From Chondrosia reniformis (lineage: Eukaryota; Porifera; Demospongiae; Chondrillida; Chondrillidae), in the NCBI GenBank assembly GCA_947172415.1, contig OX359197.1:372001-436000 (forward strand): a DNA stretch of 64,000 nucleotides, written 5' to 3'. Both the position numbers and the translations under genes were made by a program. Below, piece by piece: positions 11,581-24,947 of this stretch. The notes beneath the pieces were generated by a model. The model saw only the letters and a list, made by a program, of their open reading frames with translations, was not told the DNA's origin and did not search any database. Positions within the stretch are counted from its first letter, which is position 1. Every line of letters starts with the position of its first letter.

Positions 11581-14500
11581 ATGTCCAAAGATATAAACAG
11601 TGTATATAGCAGTGTAAGCCAGCATATTTCCGTATACATTCGTAATCTTCATTGACTGTTGCCGTATTTCAGGGAACAAGGGTTTGGATTCCTGATGCGA
11701 GTGATGTCTGGAGTCAGGCTGAAGTTGTAAGATGGAGCGACCTAGAGGAAGACACGCCGAGGCTCTATCTGAAGCTACAGGACGAGATGGTTAGCTGTTA
11801 ACCATTTACGGCATGCATACAGAATCTACATTCAGTGAATACGATATGGATCCTATTAGTCGCAATTTGTCTGAATGGGCTTACGTAGGCAATTATAAGT
11901 TAAGCGCTGCAAAAATCAACTTTTGCTTCTCGAAACCAGTATTAATATGTCGGTTGTGGTTATCGTCTATATATATATACTGCACTATTGCCTCTAATTG
12001 TGAGTACAGGAGGCTTGTATCGTATTCTGCATGAGCTGTGTTGTGGTAAAGGGTGCTAATCTTAGCTATCGTCCTATCACATGACACAAACGTGCTATCT
12101 AATCTAGCTGGAGCTTGTTTGACTCCTTATTCAGCTCTGGGTACATTTCATGTGATGTAACTCTTCTCAATATATACACACAAATTGTATGCCTTCACTG
12201 TATTCACTGTAGTGTAGTATTCTATTCATTTGTATAATATGCTATATATATTTGATTTAATTAATATACAGTTACCAATATACAGTATAAAATTTATCAA
12301 CGTCATATGTGTGTAAATCTATGTACATATATATACGTCACCTGTAAATCTAGATATATATGCTTTCTCTCTATTGTATTCTATCTCTCTATATATAATA
12401 TAGCTATTATGGGATGCTATATGGATGTCAGTTTAGTGTATATATAAGTAATAAGACACACAAAGATAATGGCCTAAAGCCTATTACTTCTCTTTCATCC
12501 TTGTTCAAATGTCTAGCTCATAATTAATTAATTAACTCATATACAGATGTGTCTATATTGTTCTGGTCATGTGTAGTATTATACAGAAATAGAACATTTT
12601 CCACCTCTACGTGATAACAGAAAGTTATTTAGTAATCTGTAACACCATCTTTACCTGTATTCTACATACATGAGGAAATTGTAAGCTTGTACTATATATA
12701 GATAATTAAACCATTTAGTTGCTTGAGTCTGTGATAATGCCAAGTCATGCATGCATGGAAAATGGTGTATTAGATTTTTCATGTGCATACAGTATGTACT
12801 GTATATAGAATTGTAGTATGTGTATTTAGTATGTCACTAGTGCTGATAGGGGTATAGTTGTATGGCTTCTCTGTTTACACAACTTTTGTAAGTAATTGAG
12901 TGACTGTGTTTGTATACATTTGATTAATATGGAAATACCACAGGAAGGAGAGGTGGAGTATAGACTATACAGTATGCAGTAATATGGTAAATACTTGAGA
13001 TATACACAGAATGGAATCTTAATTCATGTGCATGTAGTGTTTTATTTTGTCTGTAACAAGCCCCTAATAGTCTTAAATATGTATCATCTTTTTTATGAAA
13101 CGGAATGACATTGAGTATGTCACATTTCAAAATTAATCATAGGAATTGCTATTATTATCACTATTATACATATATACAGTAATACCTATCTCATATTTAC
13201 ATACATGTTATCATTTAGATAATGGGGTTTCACTTCTTTCAAATAAGGTTTTAATTAGTTTCTACGTACGTATATAGTGCACAGTTGATGTGGCCCTATA
13301 TAGTAAGCACGAATCTCGTAACAGTTATTGGGGAGTGGGAGTCCGATTGTTGTTTAGAGACATGCATCTAGAGAGCGTGATGTGTATAACGGTTTCTTGT
13401 GTGAGGTAATACAGTGAGTGGGCAATGGGATGTTGTATTGTTATCAAAACAGGCTGAGATGTATTCATGTTAAAACACTGTTCACATGGAGTGTGTGAAA
13501 TCATCCTTATCCTCTCCCTTGGGAAACACTATTCAGTCATAACTCAATGGCAGTCTCATTACATTCCTGTGTATCATTATGTAGGAGCTTTCGCTTGCCA
13601 TCTCTGACGAGGAGGATCTTCCCCTTCTTGTAAATCCGGACATTCTCATGGGGGAGAACGACCTAACCCAACTGAGCTACCTTCACGAGCCAGCAGTTCT
13701 GCACAACCTAAGGACGAGGTTCCTTGATCTCCAACAGATCTACACGTACTGCGGCATAGTGCTAGTATCCATCAATCCCTATCATTCACTACCCATCTAC
13801 AGCCGGGAGATGATGAGAGGCTATCATGGGCTGGACAAGATGGAGGTTGAGCCACACCTCTTTGCAATAGCGGAGGATGCACTCAGAATGTCATCTAGGT
13901 AGGCGTGTCTGTATCAGTATAGAGTGCAGTTTATAAATATATAGTACATGTATAGTATATATGTGTATGATGTGCAGTATATGGGTACCAGGGATAAATA
14001 TACATGAGATATATACAATGGTTGTTCATATGTATAGTACGTATGCCTATATATATACGTATATTATATGTATAGTATGGCTATATATGTATATATATTA
14101 TATGTATATCTATGCATAATGTTATATACATAACTTGTGTATATTTGGGTGCACTCTGCCTGACGCAGGTGGTCCAGAAACCAGTCCATCATTGTGTCTG
14201 GTGAGAGTGGAGCTGGGAAGACTGTGAGTGCAAAGTTCATTTTGAGATACCTTACTGTTGTGAGTGGAAGTGAAGTGGAGGCTCAGGTGGAGAGGAAGGT
14301 CCTGGCTTCAAATCCAATAATGGAAGTGAGGACCTTCTTAATTAGTGTACATATAATACATTCTATATATGTACATTTATTGTTATAGAAATAGACACAT
14401 ATATATAATAATGTAGATATAATTTGCTAACATTGTTTGATTTCTAACACATAATTAATAAGGAAGCTCTTAATACAGTTACAGTCTACCCCTCGTGCTC

Positions 14501-17500
14501 TTAATTATGATGACATATATGATGTACGTACGTAGCTGTCTTATTAGAAGCCCAGGGCTCGTAGCTGTCTTACTAGAAGCCCAGGCTCTTACACATATTG
14601 TTGATACACAGTCCCTAGGTAACGCCAAGACAACCAGAAACGATAACAGTAGTAGATTTGGGAGGTATCTTCAGGTTCAGTTTGACGTAAACCACAAGAT
14701 TATTGGCTCATCTATGAGGACCTACCTACTGGAAAAGTCTCGAGTGGTATCCCATGGCAACCAGGAGCGGAACTATCACATCTTTTATCAGCTCTGTACT
14801 GCTGCCATAGAAACCAAGTTGCCAAAGATGGACCTGACATACCTTCACCTAGGTATATAATACTATATACGTATATGCATATGTACTCTTTATACATATA
14901 TGTAAAATGGCCGCCTGCAGCTAGTCATCTAAATGAGACCTGTTGTCTATATATACCTTTTTAGTAAGCTTGTTATATATGAATGATCATTCCTCTATAT
15001 GTGTATATGTATTAGCCATTGTAAGTATTAGTTCTGTGTATTACTGATATACCTTTATGTATTGTATACCTTTGTATATAACTATTATTGGTTTAGTACA
15101 TGTTGTCTATCTGTCCAGATGCACCTTCCACCTTTCATTACCTTAACCAAGGGAATGCCATCACTGTTGGCAGTATTGATGATCTCTCTGACTTCTCTAC
15201 TCTCTGTGAGGCCCTGCAGCTCCTGGGGATGACTGACCAGCAGTTGAGAGACGTGTGGGCTGTGTTGGCAGCCATTCTGCACCTCGGGAATGTGAGGGTG
15301 GAAGCAGACGAGTGCGACAACAGCTTCATAGAAGCGGCAGTAAGCAGTTTGAAGTCCTGTACTGTTGAGTGATATATATTACATGTCAATCACCAGCAGA
15401 TGAACATTATTACCTCATGTGTGGTATGTGTTTCTGTCTTCTAGTCATGTGACAGTCACATGTCTATTGCATCAGAACTGTTGGGAGTTGGGCAATCAGA
15501 GCTTCAGAAGTGGTTGTGTAACAAGTTAATAGTGACTGTCTCGGAGTCTATTCTAACACCTCTCACACCAGTACAAGTATGTAGTACACTGTCATAGTAA
15601 TACTTAATAATGCCTTCTCTATTGTATGTAAGTATATATATATGTACAGCCGCGCAAGTTATATAGACATGTTATATATATCACATGAAAAATCTAATAC
15701 ACCATTTTCATACATGCTATGAAAAAAGCAACTAAACCTGGTGAGAGCTTTGGATGAGGATACAGGACCCGAAGACTTTTTTCTTTCTTCTTCTTCTCCA
15801 CATGCAATTATTAAGTTTATAAATTTGATCTCAATGTTACATATTCCATTCTGTCTTCCTTTTCACTCGTGTGTGTGTGTGTGATGGTGTAGGCTGTATC
15901 TGCCAGGGATGGCTTAGCCAAGCACTTGTACGACCACCTATTCAACTGGGTAGTCTCCACTATCAACACCAAGCTATCCTCCCACGCCCCCAGCCACACC
16001 TTCATTGGTGTCTTGGACATATATGGGTATGGCCATGTGTATATATATCACATATATTATTAATATTTAGCTATAGGACATATTATATTTACACCTCATC
16101 CATTTACGTAGATTTGAAGTGTTTCAAGTCAATAGCTTTGAACAGTTCTGTATTAATTATGCAAATGAGAAATTGCAACAACAATTCAATTTAGTAAGTG
16201 TATGTATATAATATTATGTACTGTTTACTATATAAGTGAATACACATTTGTATACGTATATACAGTTACTGCATGGTTTTATTTTATTTGTTTGCTGTGC
16301 ATGGGTATTATACAACTGTAGCATGTATTTAAACTGGAACAAGAGGAATACATAAGGGAAGGAATAGATTGGTCTGTCATCAGTTTCCATGACAACCAGC
16401 CATGCATAGATTTGATAGAGAGTAAAAGAGGAGTACTGGATCTGTTGGACGAGACGTGTAAGGTGAGGGGCTTCTAAGCTAAGTTAAGGGGTTTTTAAGC
16501 TAGGGGCTTCTAAAGGTAAGGAGCTTCTAAGGTAAGGGGCTTCTAAGGTAAGGGATTGATAGGGGAAAGGTTGAAGTGATTAATTGAAGTAGGGGCTGAT
16601 GGACACTACATTATTGAGAAAATAATGAGAAGAGCTTTCAAGGAAAGGTGCTGTATTTCTTGAATTTTCCACAGTTGCCCAAAAGTTCGGATGAAGTCTT
16701 TATTCAGAAGCTGTATCAGGAGCACTTGAAGGGCACCTCTTCAGGAAAGGGAGAAGGACAGGAGCAGAAGAGGTACTTTGGGAAGCCGAGGACGGCCATG
16801 GATCAGTTTATTATATATCACTCGTCAGACAAAGTGTGCTACACTGTTTGGAACTTTGTGGAGAAGAACCAGGATCGGGTGATACCACAGCATCTGGCCA
16901 TGCTGAGAGCAAGCCAGAGCCTGTTCCTCTGTGAGCTGTTTAAGGGGACTGGAAGTGGAGGAGACACCTCCTCACAGAAGAAGGGATTCTTTGGGAGGAA
17001 GGGAGCTAAGGGGAAATCCCTAGCAGGACCTTCTGTTGGAGCTCAGGTACGTACGTATACGTACTCAAATGTACCAAATGTTGCATACTACAGTGTACAT
17101 TGTTATGCAATGTGTGATACTGTTTGTAGTTTAAGGATTCTCTGAAGGAATTGATGGCAACACTCAACTCAACTAATCCTCACTACATTAGATGTATAAA
17201 ACCAAATGATGAGAAATTACCCTTCAAGTTAGTAGCCACCCATCCATCCATCCTCCCACCCACTCATCCACCCACCCACCCATACACCCACCCACCCGTC
17301 CATCCACCCACCCGTCCATCCACCCACCCGTCCATCCACCCATCCATCTCAATATTCCCTCCCCTCAGGTTTGATCCTCACAAAGGTGTCCAACAGCTGC
17401 GGGCGTGTGGAGTACTGGAGACCATCAAGATCAGTGCGGCTGGCTACCCTTCAAGATGGACCTACACCGACTTCTTCAACAGATACCGCCTCCTTCTCCC

Positions 17501-20500
17501 CAAGGGCTGTCTACGGCTGGGGGAGGACAAAGCAATGAGTGAAAAACTACTTCACCTTCTGGTTGGTGATGGCTCAAAGTACTGTTTTGGGAAGACCAAG
17601 ATATTCTTTAGAGCTGGTCAAGTGAGTGCACAGGAATGTGTTTACACTGAACCGTCTTCCAGTCAGTAATCCACCTCTGTTCTATTGTAAAAGTAACTCT
17701 TCTCTGTAATCCACCTCTTATTGGCAGGTAGCTTACTTTGAAAAGCTGAGATCTGAAAAGCTTCACAGAAGCAGTGTCATGATTCAGAAGCATGTCAAGG
17801 GTTGGCTGCAGAGAAGAAGCTATATACGCTTCAGAGGGTCCCTCATAGCAGTCCAGTCCCTCATCCGGGGATGGCTGGTGAGACACCAAGTGGAGACACT
17901 CAGGAAGCACAGAGCAGCCATTATCATACAATCATGGTACAAAGGTTCTAAAACCCATTCCTGGTTCAGGAAACTCAAAATGGGAGTGGAATGCATGCAG
18001 AACCACATTAGAGGACACTTGGGACGGATGAGCTACAAATCAGCTCTCACGACTGCCAAGGCTATTCTCATCCAGCGTCACGTCCGAGGTTGGCTGGCCA
18101 GAAGGAGATACCAGAATGATGCAAGGAAGATTGTGGTGGCACAAAGTGCCGTGAGAAGGTGGTTGGCAGTCAGAGAACTGAAAAGATTAAAGGTTCAACC
18201 TATATACACATACCATTATAACTATATACGTAGGTACTATTATTAGTACACCTTTATATGTACATGTATAGTATAAGATAGGTATTTGCTACATATATAA
18301 CAGCATGATATAACTATATAGTATATATTCAGTACCTCATTCATATGTAAGTATGTAATCGTATGCGTACTTGTGTAGATTGAATCAAGGTCTGTTGATC
18401 ACTACAAGAACCTGAATATTGGACTGGAGAGGAAGATCATTGAACTGCAGCAGAAACTGACTCTTCAAGTAAGCCAGTCCCACCCTCAGGGGTGGGGGAG
18501 GAAGTGATATGCAATAGATTGACCCCTTAATCCAATGTAACTAACTTTATTGATTGTTATACAGTACATCTTATGTGCTTATGTAAGACATCAATATGAG
18601 TTGCTGATCCAGTCTGCATGCATTTGGAATCAAAATGGTTAATTCACTGTTGTACATACGTACATATACATCCAGTATGTCTCTATGTAGTTTTAAATGT
18701 GATGAGTTGAGTGGTATACGTACATACTGTACATATCTATATATGACCCTCTACCCACATAGCCAATGGCAATGCACTCACATGTAATTCTCTTCTATTT
18801 TGTTTTATAGAATAATATCAACAATGAGATGAAACTGCAACTTGTTAGCTCTCAAGAAGACCTCAGTTCACTGAAGAAGGAGCTTGAAAAAGAGAAACGG
18901 AAACAAGAGAAGACGGAGGTTTGTTTGAGAGACTTGAGGAAAGAGGTTGAGGTAATGAGGGAGACCCACATGAAGGAGAAGGAGGCGTGGTCACAGGAAA
19001 AAGATCAGCTGTTAGAGGAGCTGAATGCTCTAAAGGACCAGTCAAGAATAGAGACCACACAAGACCTGGACAGAGTTAGACAGTCCTTGTTGGCAGGCTC
19101 ACCTGCTGAGGAAGATGGATACTACAGTGAGGCAGGCCTTGTGTGTGTAAATCATTCTTTAACTTTGATATACGTACGTATGCGAATCTGTTGCTTCTTA
19201 TCAGTGCAATCATTCGGACTATATATACCTATTATATAATTACTATTACTAATTATTGAAGTAACACTTGTAATGTATGTATTTTTAAGTAAGAAACACA
19301 AGGCCAAACTGGGGTCCATGATTCACTGTAAAATTATATGAAACAGTCTCTAATATTATACATTAGTAGCAACATATACAACTCCAAGATCATCTTCTGG
19401 ACTTTTTGAGCTTAACTGTAGATCCTATTCTTCTAATTCTCTCTATTAAACGTATATCTCTTACTGTAGATCCTATTCTTCTAATTCTCTCTATTATACG
19501 TACATCTATTACTGTAGTTCCTATTCTTCTAATTCTCTCTATTATTTTCTTGTGAAGGTTCACGACACTCTGAGGCTGAGAATGCTGAACTGTTACAGGA
19601 ACTGACTGAACTGAAGGAGAAACACAAAAAGTTGATCAACGAGTTCATAGCTCTACAGACTAATGAATCTGCTCCTGAGGGTAGTCATGGCAACATACCG
19701 CCCACTCCTAGTTTAATTGAAGCCCTTCAGTCAGAAGTTGCTCGATTGACGGATGAGAATCTAATTCTCAGAGAGCAGTTGGAAGAGTTGACGACATCAT
19801 TTGCTGCAGAGAGCCCAAGACTCCTTAACATGATATCTCCAAGTGAGTCATTCACTGAATGTACATACATTGCAGGTCTGTAGCCCTATGTATTATAAGT
19901 CTGTGTTTTAGTCTATTATATTCTTCCTCAGCCTCTTATGTTTAACCATGTAGTAAATGGTGATATAGATTACATCATATGGTGTTGGTATTGCGTAATA
20001 TGTTTAGCCATGTAGTAAATGGTGATATAGATTACATCATATGGTGTTGGTATTGCGTAATATGTTTAGCCATGTAGTAAATGGTGATATAGATTACATC
20101 ATATGGTGTTGGTATTGCGTAATATGTTTAGCCATGTAGTAAATGGTGATATAGATTACATCATATGGTGTTGGTATTGCATAATATGTTTAGTCATGTG
20201 ATTTTGGCACTTTAAAGATCAATTCTGACAGTATTTCTTTAAGTTAGTAAATAATGTACTAAATTCCTATGGCATTCATAGTATATTATACAATAAGTGT
20301 GTGCTATTATTGCATAATAATATATTATGCAACAAGTATCTTAACCTACGTATATATACACACATTATGTACAATATGTAAGGATGGTAAGACATGCAAT
20401 ATGGTGCTAGGCCACACTGGACTCAATGTTTAATCATAATTAAACCTTTCATATCTTTAACTTAATTTAACTACCATGTCTTTTAATTTAATTTAATTGT

Positions 20501-23500
20501 CAAATAGTCTACATGACTTGAATATATGTTACAAGTCAACTTTACCAGTATCTCTTGGTCAGTACCATATATGCATTGAGAATTGAATGTGAGAACTATC
20601 AATTGCGATTTATCCAAATTAGAGGTATATAAGTAAAACATTGTGGTTAAAGGAAGGAGAGATAAAGATTAAGGTGTACAGACTAGTATATGGAATTAGT
20701 GGGATGTCAAATGAAAAGATGTTGGATATGAGCAAAACTTACAAACTAATATTCCCTAGATAGTCACATTATATTCCTGATATATGGTATTGGTATGGTT
20801 ATATACGTATACGTACTCTTCCTCAGGTTCTGATAGGAGTAGCACTCGTGAACCAAAATACCTCGGAATGTATTCATTTAAGCCCGAGGACATAGCTCAG
20901 ATCATCCACTACTTTGTGTCTCCGTCCAAATCACAAGTCGGTCTCCCCAGCCTCCCTGCACATGTGATCTTTATGTGCATACGCTTCATTGACCACTGGA
21001 AGAATGAGGCTCTAATGGATGAATTCATGGAGGCTCTTATTAAGAGCATCCAGCAGGTGGGCTCTTAAATTCTATCCACAAACCAAAATTGAAATTTGAT
21101 TCAAAAGTGTATGTGTGTACATTTAATTTAGATAGTGAAAGTGTTGCATTAATTATAAGGTTGCCATGGTGACTAATTTAGTAAATAGTTGTTAAATTGC
21201 TTAGATTACAGCTAAGGGCAGTAAGGACCTGGAGCAGCTGGCCAGTTGGGTCTCCAACATAAGTAGATTATGTCAAAATATGAGACAGTTTTCTGGAAAG
21301 ATTGTAAGTGCTTTGTACATGTCTTGTATTAATCTCATTATTAGGATGTTTTTACTACTATTTTTCTTATTCTTAATATTCTTCTATGTATATGTATATG
21401 TATTATAATTAATAACTTACAGGTATGTTCAATGTTCTATATAACCCAGACACAAAATTGATTTTAATAATATACGTGTATATGTGACCTCAAGCTGACT
21501 GTCATGTGACCTCAAGCTGACTGTCATGTGACCTCAAGCTGACTGTCATGTAACCTCGAGCTGACTGTCATGTGACCTCGAGCTGACTGTCATGTGACCT
21601 CAAGCTGACTGCCATATTTATGATTGCAGTTACTTACTTTTCAACTCTTCTCAATACACAGGATGCAGAGAGCTCTCCTAGGATGGCTAAACTGCAGAGT
21701 GACCTGGGACTACACCACTTTGATCTCACTGTACACAGAAATGTTCTGGAAAAGAAAGGAGTGGCTGTCTACTTGGAAATGGTGAGACAAGTCTACCAGA
21801 AGGTGGAGCCCCTAATTGGTGAGTTGGTTTTGTCACTTCAACTGTCATTATGAAACCTAGATGCACACATATAATGTCACCTGCTAAGTCACCTATATGG
21901 GTCATAATTTATCTGGCTGCATTAGGCAAGTGACCGGAATATCACGGTTTAAGAATATATAAAAATAATATGTATGTGAATTGTGGTGAAGTGTCCACTA
22001 TATATAAGTGTAGAGATTACCCTCGAGATTGACTGTTCATATATACGGCTCCACTGTATTGTCCTTTAGGAGTAACCATTGTATGTGTACCAATTTGATC
22101 ATCAGTTCATCTGAAATCTATTAATAAATATGCACATATTTAATTTACCATACATCTTGTGAATATATATTATGCACTGTACGTATATACGTATGATGAT
22201 GATGTCTATTGGTTAAGCTGATATGTGTGTTTAAGAACCAGCTGCATGGAGTACAGTTTCCTAGAAGTGTATTGATTTAATTATCGTGGTCAGGTTTCAT
22301 GTTTGTGTAAAGTTTAATTGGGAGAGCAGTATTGAATAGCGTGCTAATGCCCTCTGCACATCAGAGGTGTAGAATGGACCAAATTAAGAAAGAACTTTTA
22401 AAAGTTGTTAACCACAAAATTAACAGATTTATTGGATTTATTGCTTCTTCACATTAAACCATACGTAGTCCCAGGCCTCCTGGACTCCAACCCTCTCTCC
22501 GGGCTTCCGGCCTTGCAAAGTCCTCTGAATCTAAAGAGGACATTTGGTAGCTTGTTCTCCTCCCAGCCCTCTAAGGAGAAGCCGATCACAGTTGACAACA
22601 TACAAGAAGAAGTGAGCATGAATATATGTATACAAACCTAATGTACCATTGGTAATTTATATTTATTTATAGGCATATCGTAAATATAAATGAGATCAAC
22701 ATATTAACTATATGCAATATAAGATGTGACTTCATGTGTAATATGTGTCGTAGTAACATTCTTCATATATATTGCAGCTGACAAGCATTATTGGAGTTCT
22801 TCGACAATCTTGCATTGATCCATTCATTACATCACATTTGATGACACAAGTGAGAATATTAGCCATATATAAATACTCTCCTCCCCCTCCTCCACTCTCT
22901 TTCCCTCTCCTCCCCTTCCCTCTCCTCCCCTCTCCTCCCCTCTCCTCCCCTCTCCTCTCCTCTCCTCCCCTCTCCTCCCCTCCCCTCCCCTCTCCTCCAC
23001 TCTCCTTCACTCTCCTCCACTCTCCTCCCCTCTCCTTCACTCTCCTCCATACTCCTCCTCTCTCCTCCACTCTCCTCCCCTCTCCTCCCCTCTCCTCCCC
23101 TCTCCTCCCCTCCCCTCCCCTCTCCTCCTCTCTCCTCCTCTCTCCTCCACTCTCCTCTTACATTGATCTTGTCTTCTTAGTTCTGTCAATCTTCCTTCTC
23201 CATGTATATAATTAAATCATTTTCATTGCATAGGTATTCCATCTTATCAGTGGAGTCCTAATAAATCACTTGCTATTGAGGAAGGATTCATGCCATTGGA
23301 CCAAGGGAATTCAAATTAGGTACGTATATGTATGTACAGGTACGTACATTCTCTACAGTAAGTAATGCATGAAGTAATGCATGAAAATAGATATGACAAT
23401 TCTAGTTTGTGGTTTTGCCCTAAAAATCTGGAATAAATTACATATATATATATCCCTTTTTAATATGTAACTTACATATCTGATGACAACAGATATCTTG

Positions 23501-24265
23501 GGTATTAAATAATAAGAAGACATAATATGTGGGTAAAGTATACTTATATGATAGACAATATCCTTATACTTTGGTATTTCTGTAGTTTGTATTAACTTGA
23601 TAATGTTTGAATATTCCAAACTTCTGTAATTTAATATTACCAGAGCTACTAGTTCCCACAATGATTAGGAAATATGTGTATTATTACATGCACACGTGAA
23701 TTTAACCTTGCACAGCTACAATATTTCGCAATTGGAAGAGTGGTGTCATGACAACCGTCTGGGAGCTGTAACCATGCAGTTGAAGCCAATCAAAGAAGCA
23801 GCTAAACTTCTGCAGTTAAGAAAAGCTAGCAAGAATGATGTTGATTCCATACTAGACCTTTGCGGTCATCTCTCATCTCTTCAAGTAAGTGGTTGTTTTC
23901 TTCCTTTCTCCACTGGACCAGACAGTTATTTTAGGGAATTCCACCCTTCATCAGTGACCCTGGGATCCTCTGTCTTCTTGTCCTTTATGTATGTGCACAT
24001 TATTTTGTGTGTGTGTTTATAGATTCAGAAGCTCCTAAGCACATATACACCAGGAGACTATGAAGGGAAAGTCCCCACTTCTGTCATCCGTTTGATTGGT
24101 GAAAAGCATAAACAAAGAAGTGGAAAGGGGAGTGATCAGGAGTTGCTAATCAACACAGGGGTTTTACCCTTAAGCAGTTTCCCCTATGCAGTTACTGATG
24201 TGGATTTCAGAACAATTACCCTACCAGAAGATCAAAGGCTGGTTAAGATTTTAATTAAGATATAA
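11581..24265 (+). CDS. MYO5: Class V myosin heavy chain, 1549 aa, 25 exons
   Basis: Actin-based cargo motor, complete from ATG to stop. Exons: 11581-11613, 11673-11789, 13585-13898, 14169-14325, 14612-14852, 15119-15339, 15445-15576, 15893-16026, 16112-16193, 16322-16462, 16675-17046, 17130-17227, 17369-17621, 17728-18192, 18379-18468, 18811-19126, 19558-19842, 20827-21056, 21205-21303, 21662-21818, 22469-22611, 22778-22849, 23234-23319, 23716-23884, 24023-24265. They sum to 1550 codons with all phases consistent. Visible motifs: N-terminal [12 protein letters not shown]-loop GESGAGKT (166-173), switch I NDNSSRFG (217-224), switch II DIYGFE (447-452), actin-binding [12 protein letters not shown], converter region [14 protein letters not shown]. 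Six IQ motifs follow (about 766-920; the third is degenerate), then a coiled coil (about 921-1140) and a globular DIL tail (about 1150-1549) with [12 protein letters not shown] and SQLEEW. Vertebrate MYO5A is about 300 residues longer, mostly in the coiled coil. Six IQ motifs plus the DIL tail exclude other myosin classes. Confidence 0.95.
14531..14592. repeat. Tandem duplication near the myosin exon 5 acceptor
   Basis: A 29-bp unit, GTAGCTGTCTTA(T/C)TAGAAGC plus CCAGG(G)CTC, occurs twice, ending about 20 bp before the acceptor at 14611. Each copy carries an acceptor-like ...AGAAGCCCAG. Confidence 0.8.
15680..15805 (+). mobile_element. Foldback-family repeat copy 3, in myosin intron 7
   Basis: ATGAAAAATCTAATACACC, GGTGAGAGCTTTGGATGAGG and CTTCTTCTTCTCCACATG are recognisable. 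The copy lies between myosin V exons 7 and 8. Confidence 0.8.
16463..16560 (+). repeat. Donor-containing minisatellite, myosin intron 10
   Basis: Directly after exon 10 (TGTAAG, then gtgaggggcttctaag) the sequence repeats a roughly 16-bp unit, AAGGTAAGGGGCTTCT, with variants. Each unit regenerates a good 5' splice-site match (AAG/GTAAGG). Confidence 0.8.
17230..17350. repeat. CCACCCATCCAT minisatellite, myosin intron 12
   Basis: Degenerate CCAC/CCAT/CCGT tetranucleotide-based array filling most of the 141-bp intron between exons 12 and 13. It supplies pyrimidine-rich sequence upstream of the acceptor at 17368. Confidence 0.85.
19411..19551. repeat. Acceptor-adjacent 57-bp minisatellite, myosin intron 16
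   Basis: About three units with the core ACTGTAG(A/T)TCCTATTCTT plus CTAATTCTCTCTATTA. The array ends within about 6 bp of the exon 17 acceptor at 19557. Each unit contains a pyrimidine tract and an ACTGTAG/ATCC acceptor look-alike. Confidence 0.8.
19936..20195. repeat. 62-bp tandem array, myosin intron 17
   Basis: Four nearly identical units starting TATGTTTAGCCATGTAGTAA and ending GGTATTGCGTAA. High identity suggests recent expansion. Confidence 0.9.
21485..21612. repeat. 22-bp minisatellite, myosin intron 19
   Basis: Six units of CTGACTGTCATGTGACCTCAAG with small variants, ending about 50 bp before the exon 20 acceptor. Confidence 0.9.
22870..23158. repeat. CTCCTCCCCT polypyrimidine array, myosin intron 22
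   Basis: About 290 bp of CTCCTCC(C/A)CT units, all pyrimidine with rare A, in the intron between exons 22 and 23. The open frames across it on both strands are artefacts of low complexity. Confidence 0.9.
23903..23976 (+). mobile_element. Foldback-family fragment, myosin intron 24
   Basis: CTCCACTGGACCAGACAG, GGGAATTCCACCCTTCATCA and GTGACCCTGGGATCCTCTGT match the family centre. The copy starts about 20 bp inside the last intron. Confidence 0.75.
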
Positions 24266-24947
24266 AACTACAATTTAACAGCTATCAGGAGTCAAACTTG
24301 TAATTTTAATTCATTGTATATTGGAATTTTATTTGTTACATTATTGTATTTGAAGCCCTTTTAAATTGCCATTAAATTGCAGCATGTAATTGCATTAATT
24401 ATGTCATTATTATATATATCAAAGCAAAACTATCCACTTTAATAGTAAAATGTATGTAAATATATAGACATAAATAAAAATATTGAGTTATCTGCATGAG
24501 TTAATGTTTGCAATACACTTGTTATGTTATTGTATTAGAATTCATTTTAAATAATTGTTCTTATATAGCTAAAGAATTATCACTATTTTATATACGTATA
24601 TCTGATGACAAACAACATATTTATGTAAAATTATAATAGTTACTTTAGCATTTCTAATGTAATAATGAGAGAGAGAGAGAGAGTTGTATATAGGAGAGTT
24701 GTAGGTTCACATGAAGGAATTATACGTTGTCTTTTAAATATATATGATTTAACTAAAGTATAAAATTCAATATCTTATATCTTCAATCATATCAATCTTG
24801 TAATCACACTGAGATTACATTACAAATGTCATATATAATACATGCATATACATATACATACGTATAAATATAATCAGCATAAAGATGCACCATGCATTCA
24901 GTGTACAGTGCACAGTAAATTAAAAGAGGGTGAAATGAAATTTGTTT

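Noticed and set aside
22732-23215. Ser/Pro/Leu-rich and Glu/Gly/Arg-rich frames
   Set aside because: Both arise from the CTCCTCCCCT array in a myosin intron.
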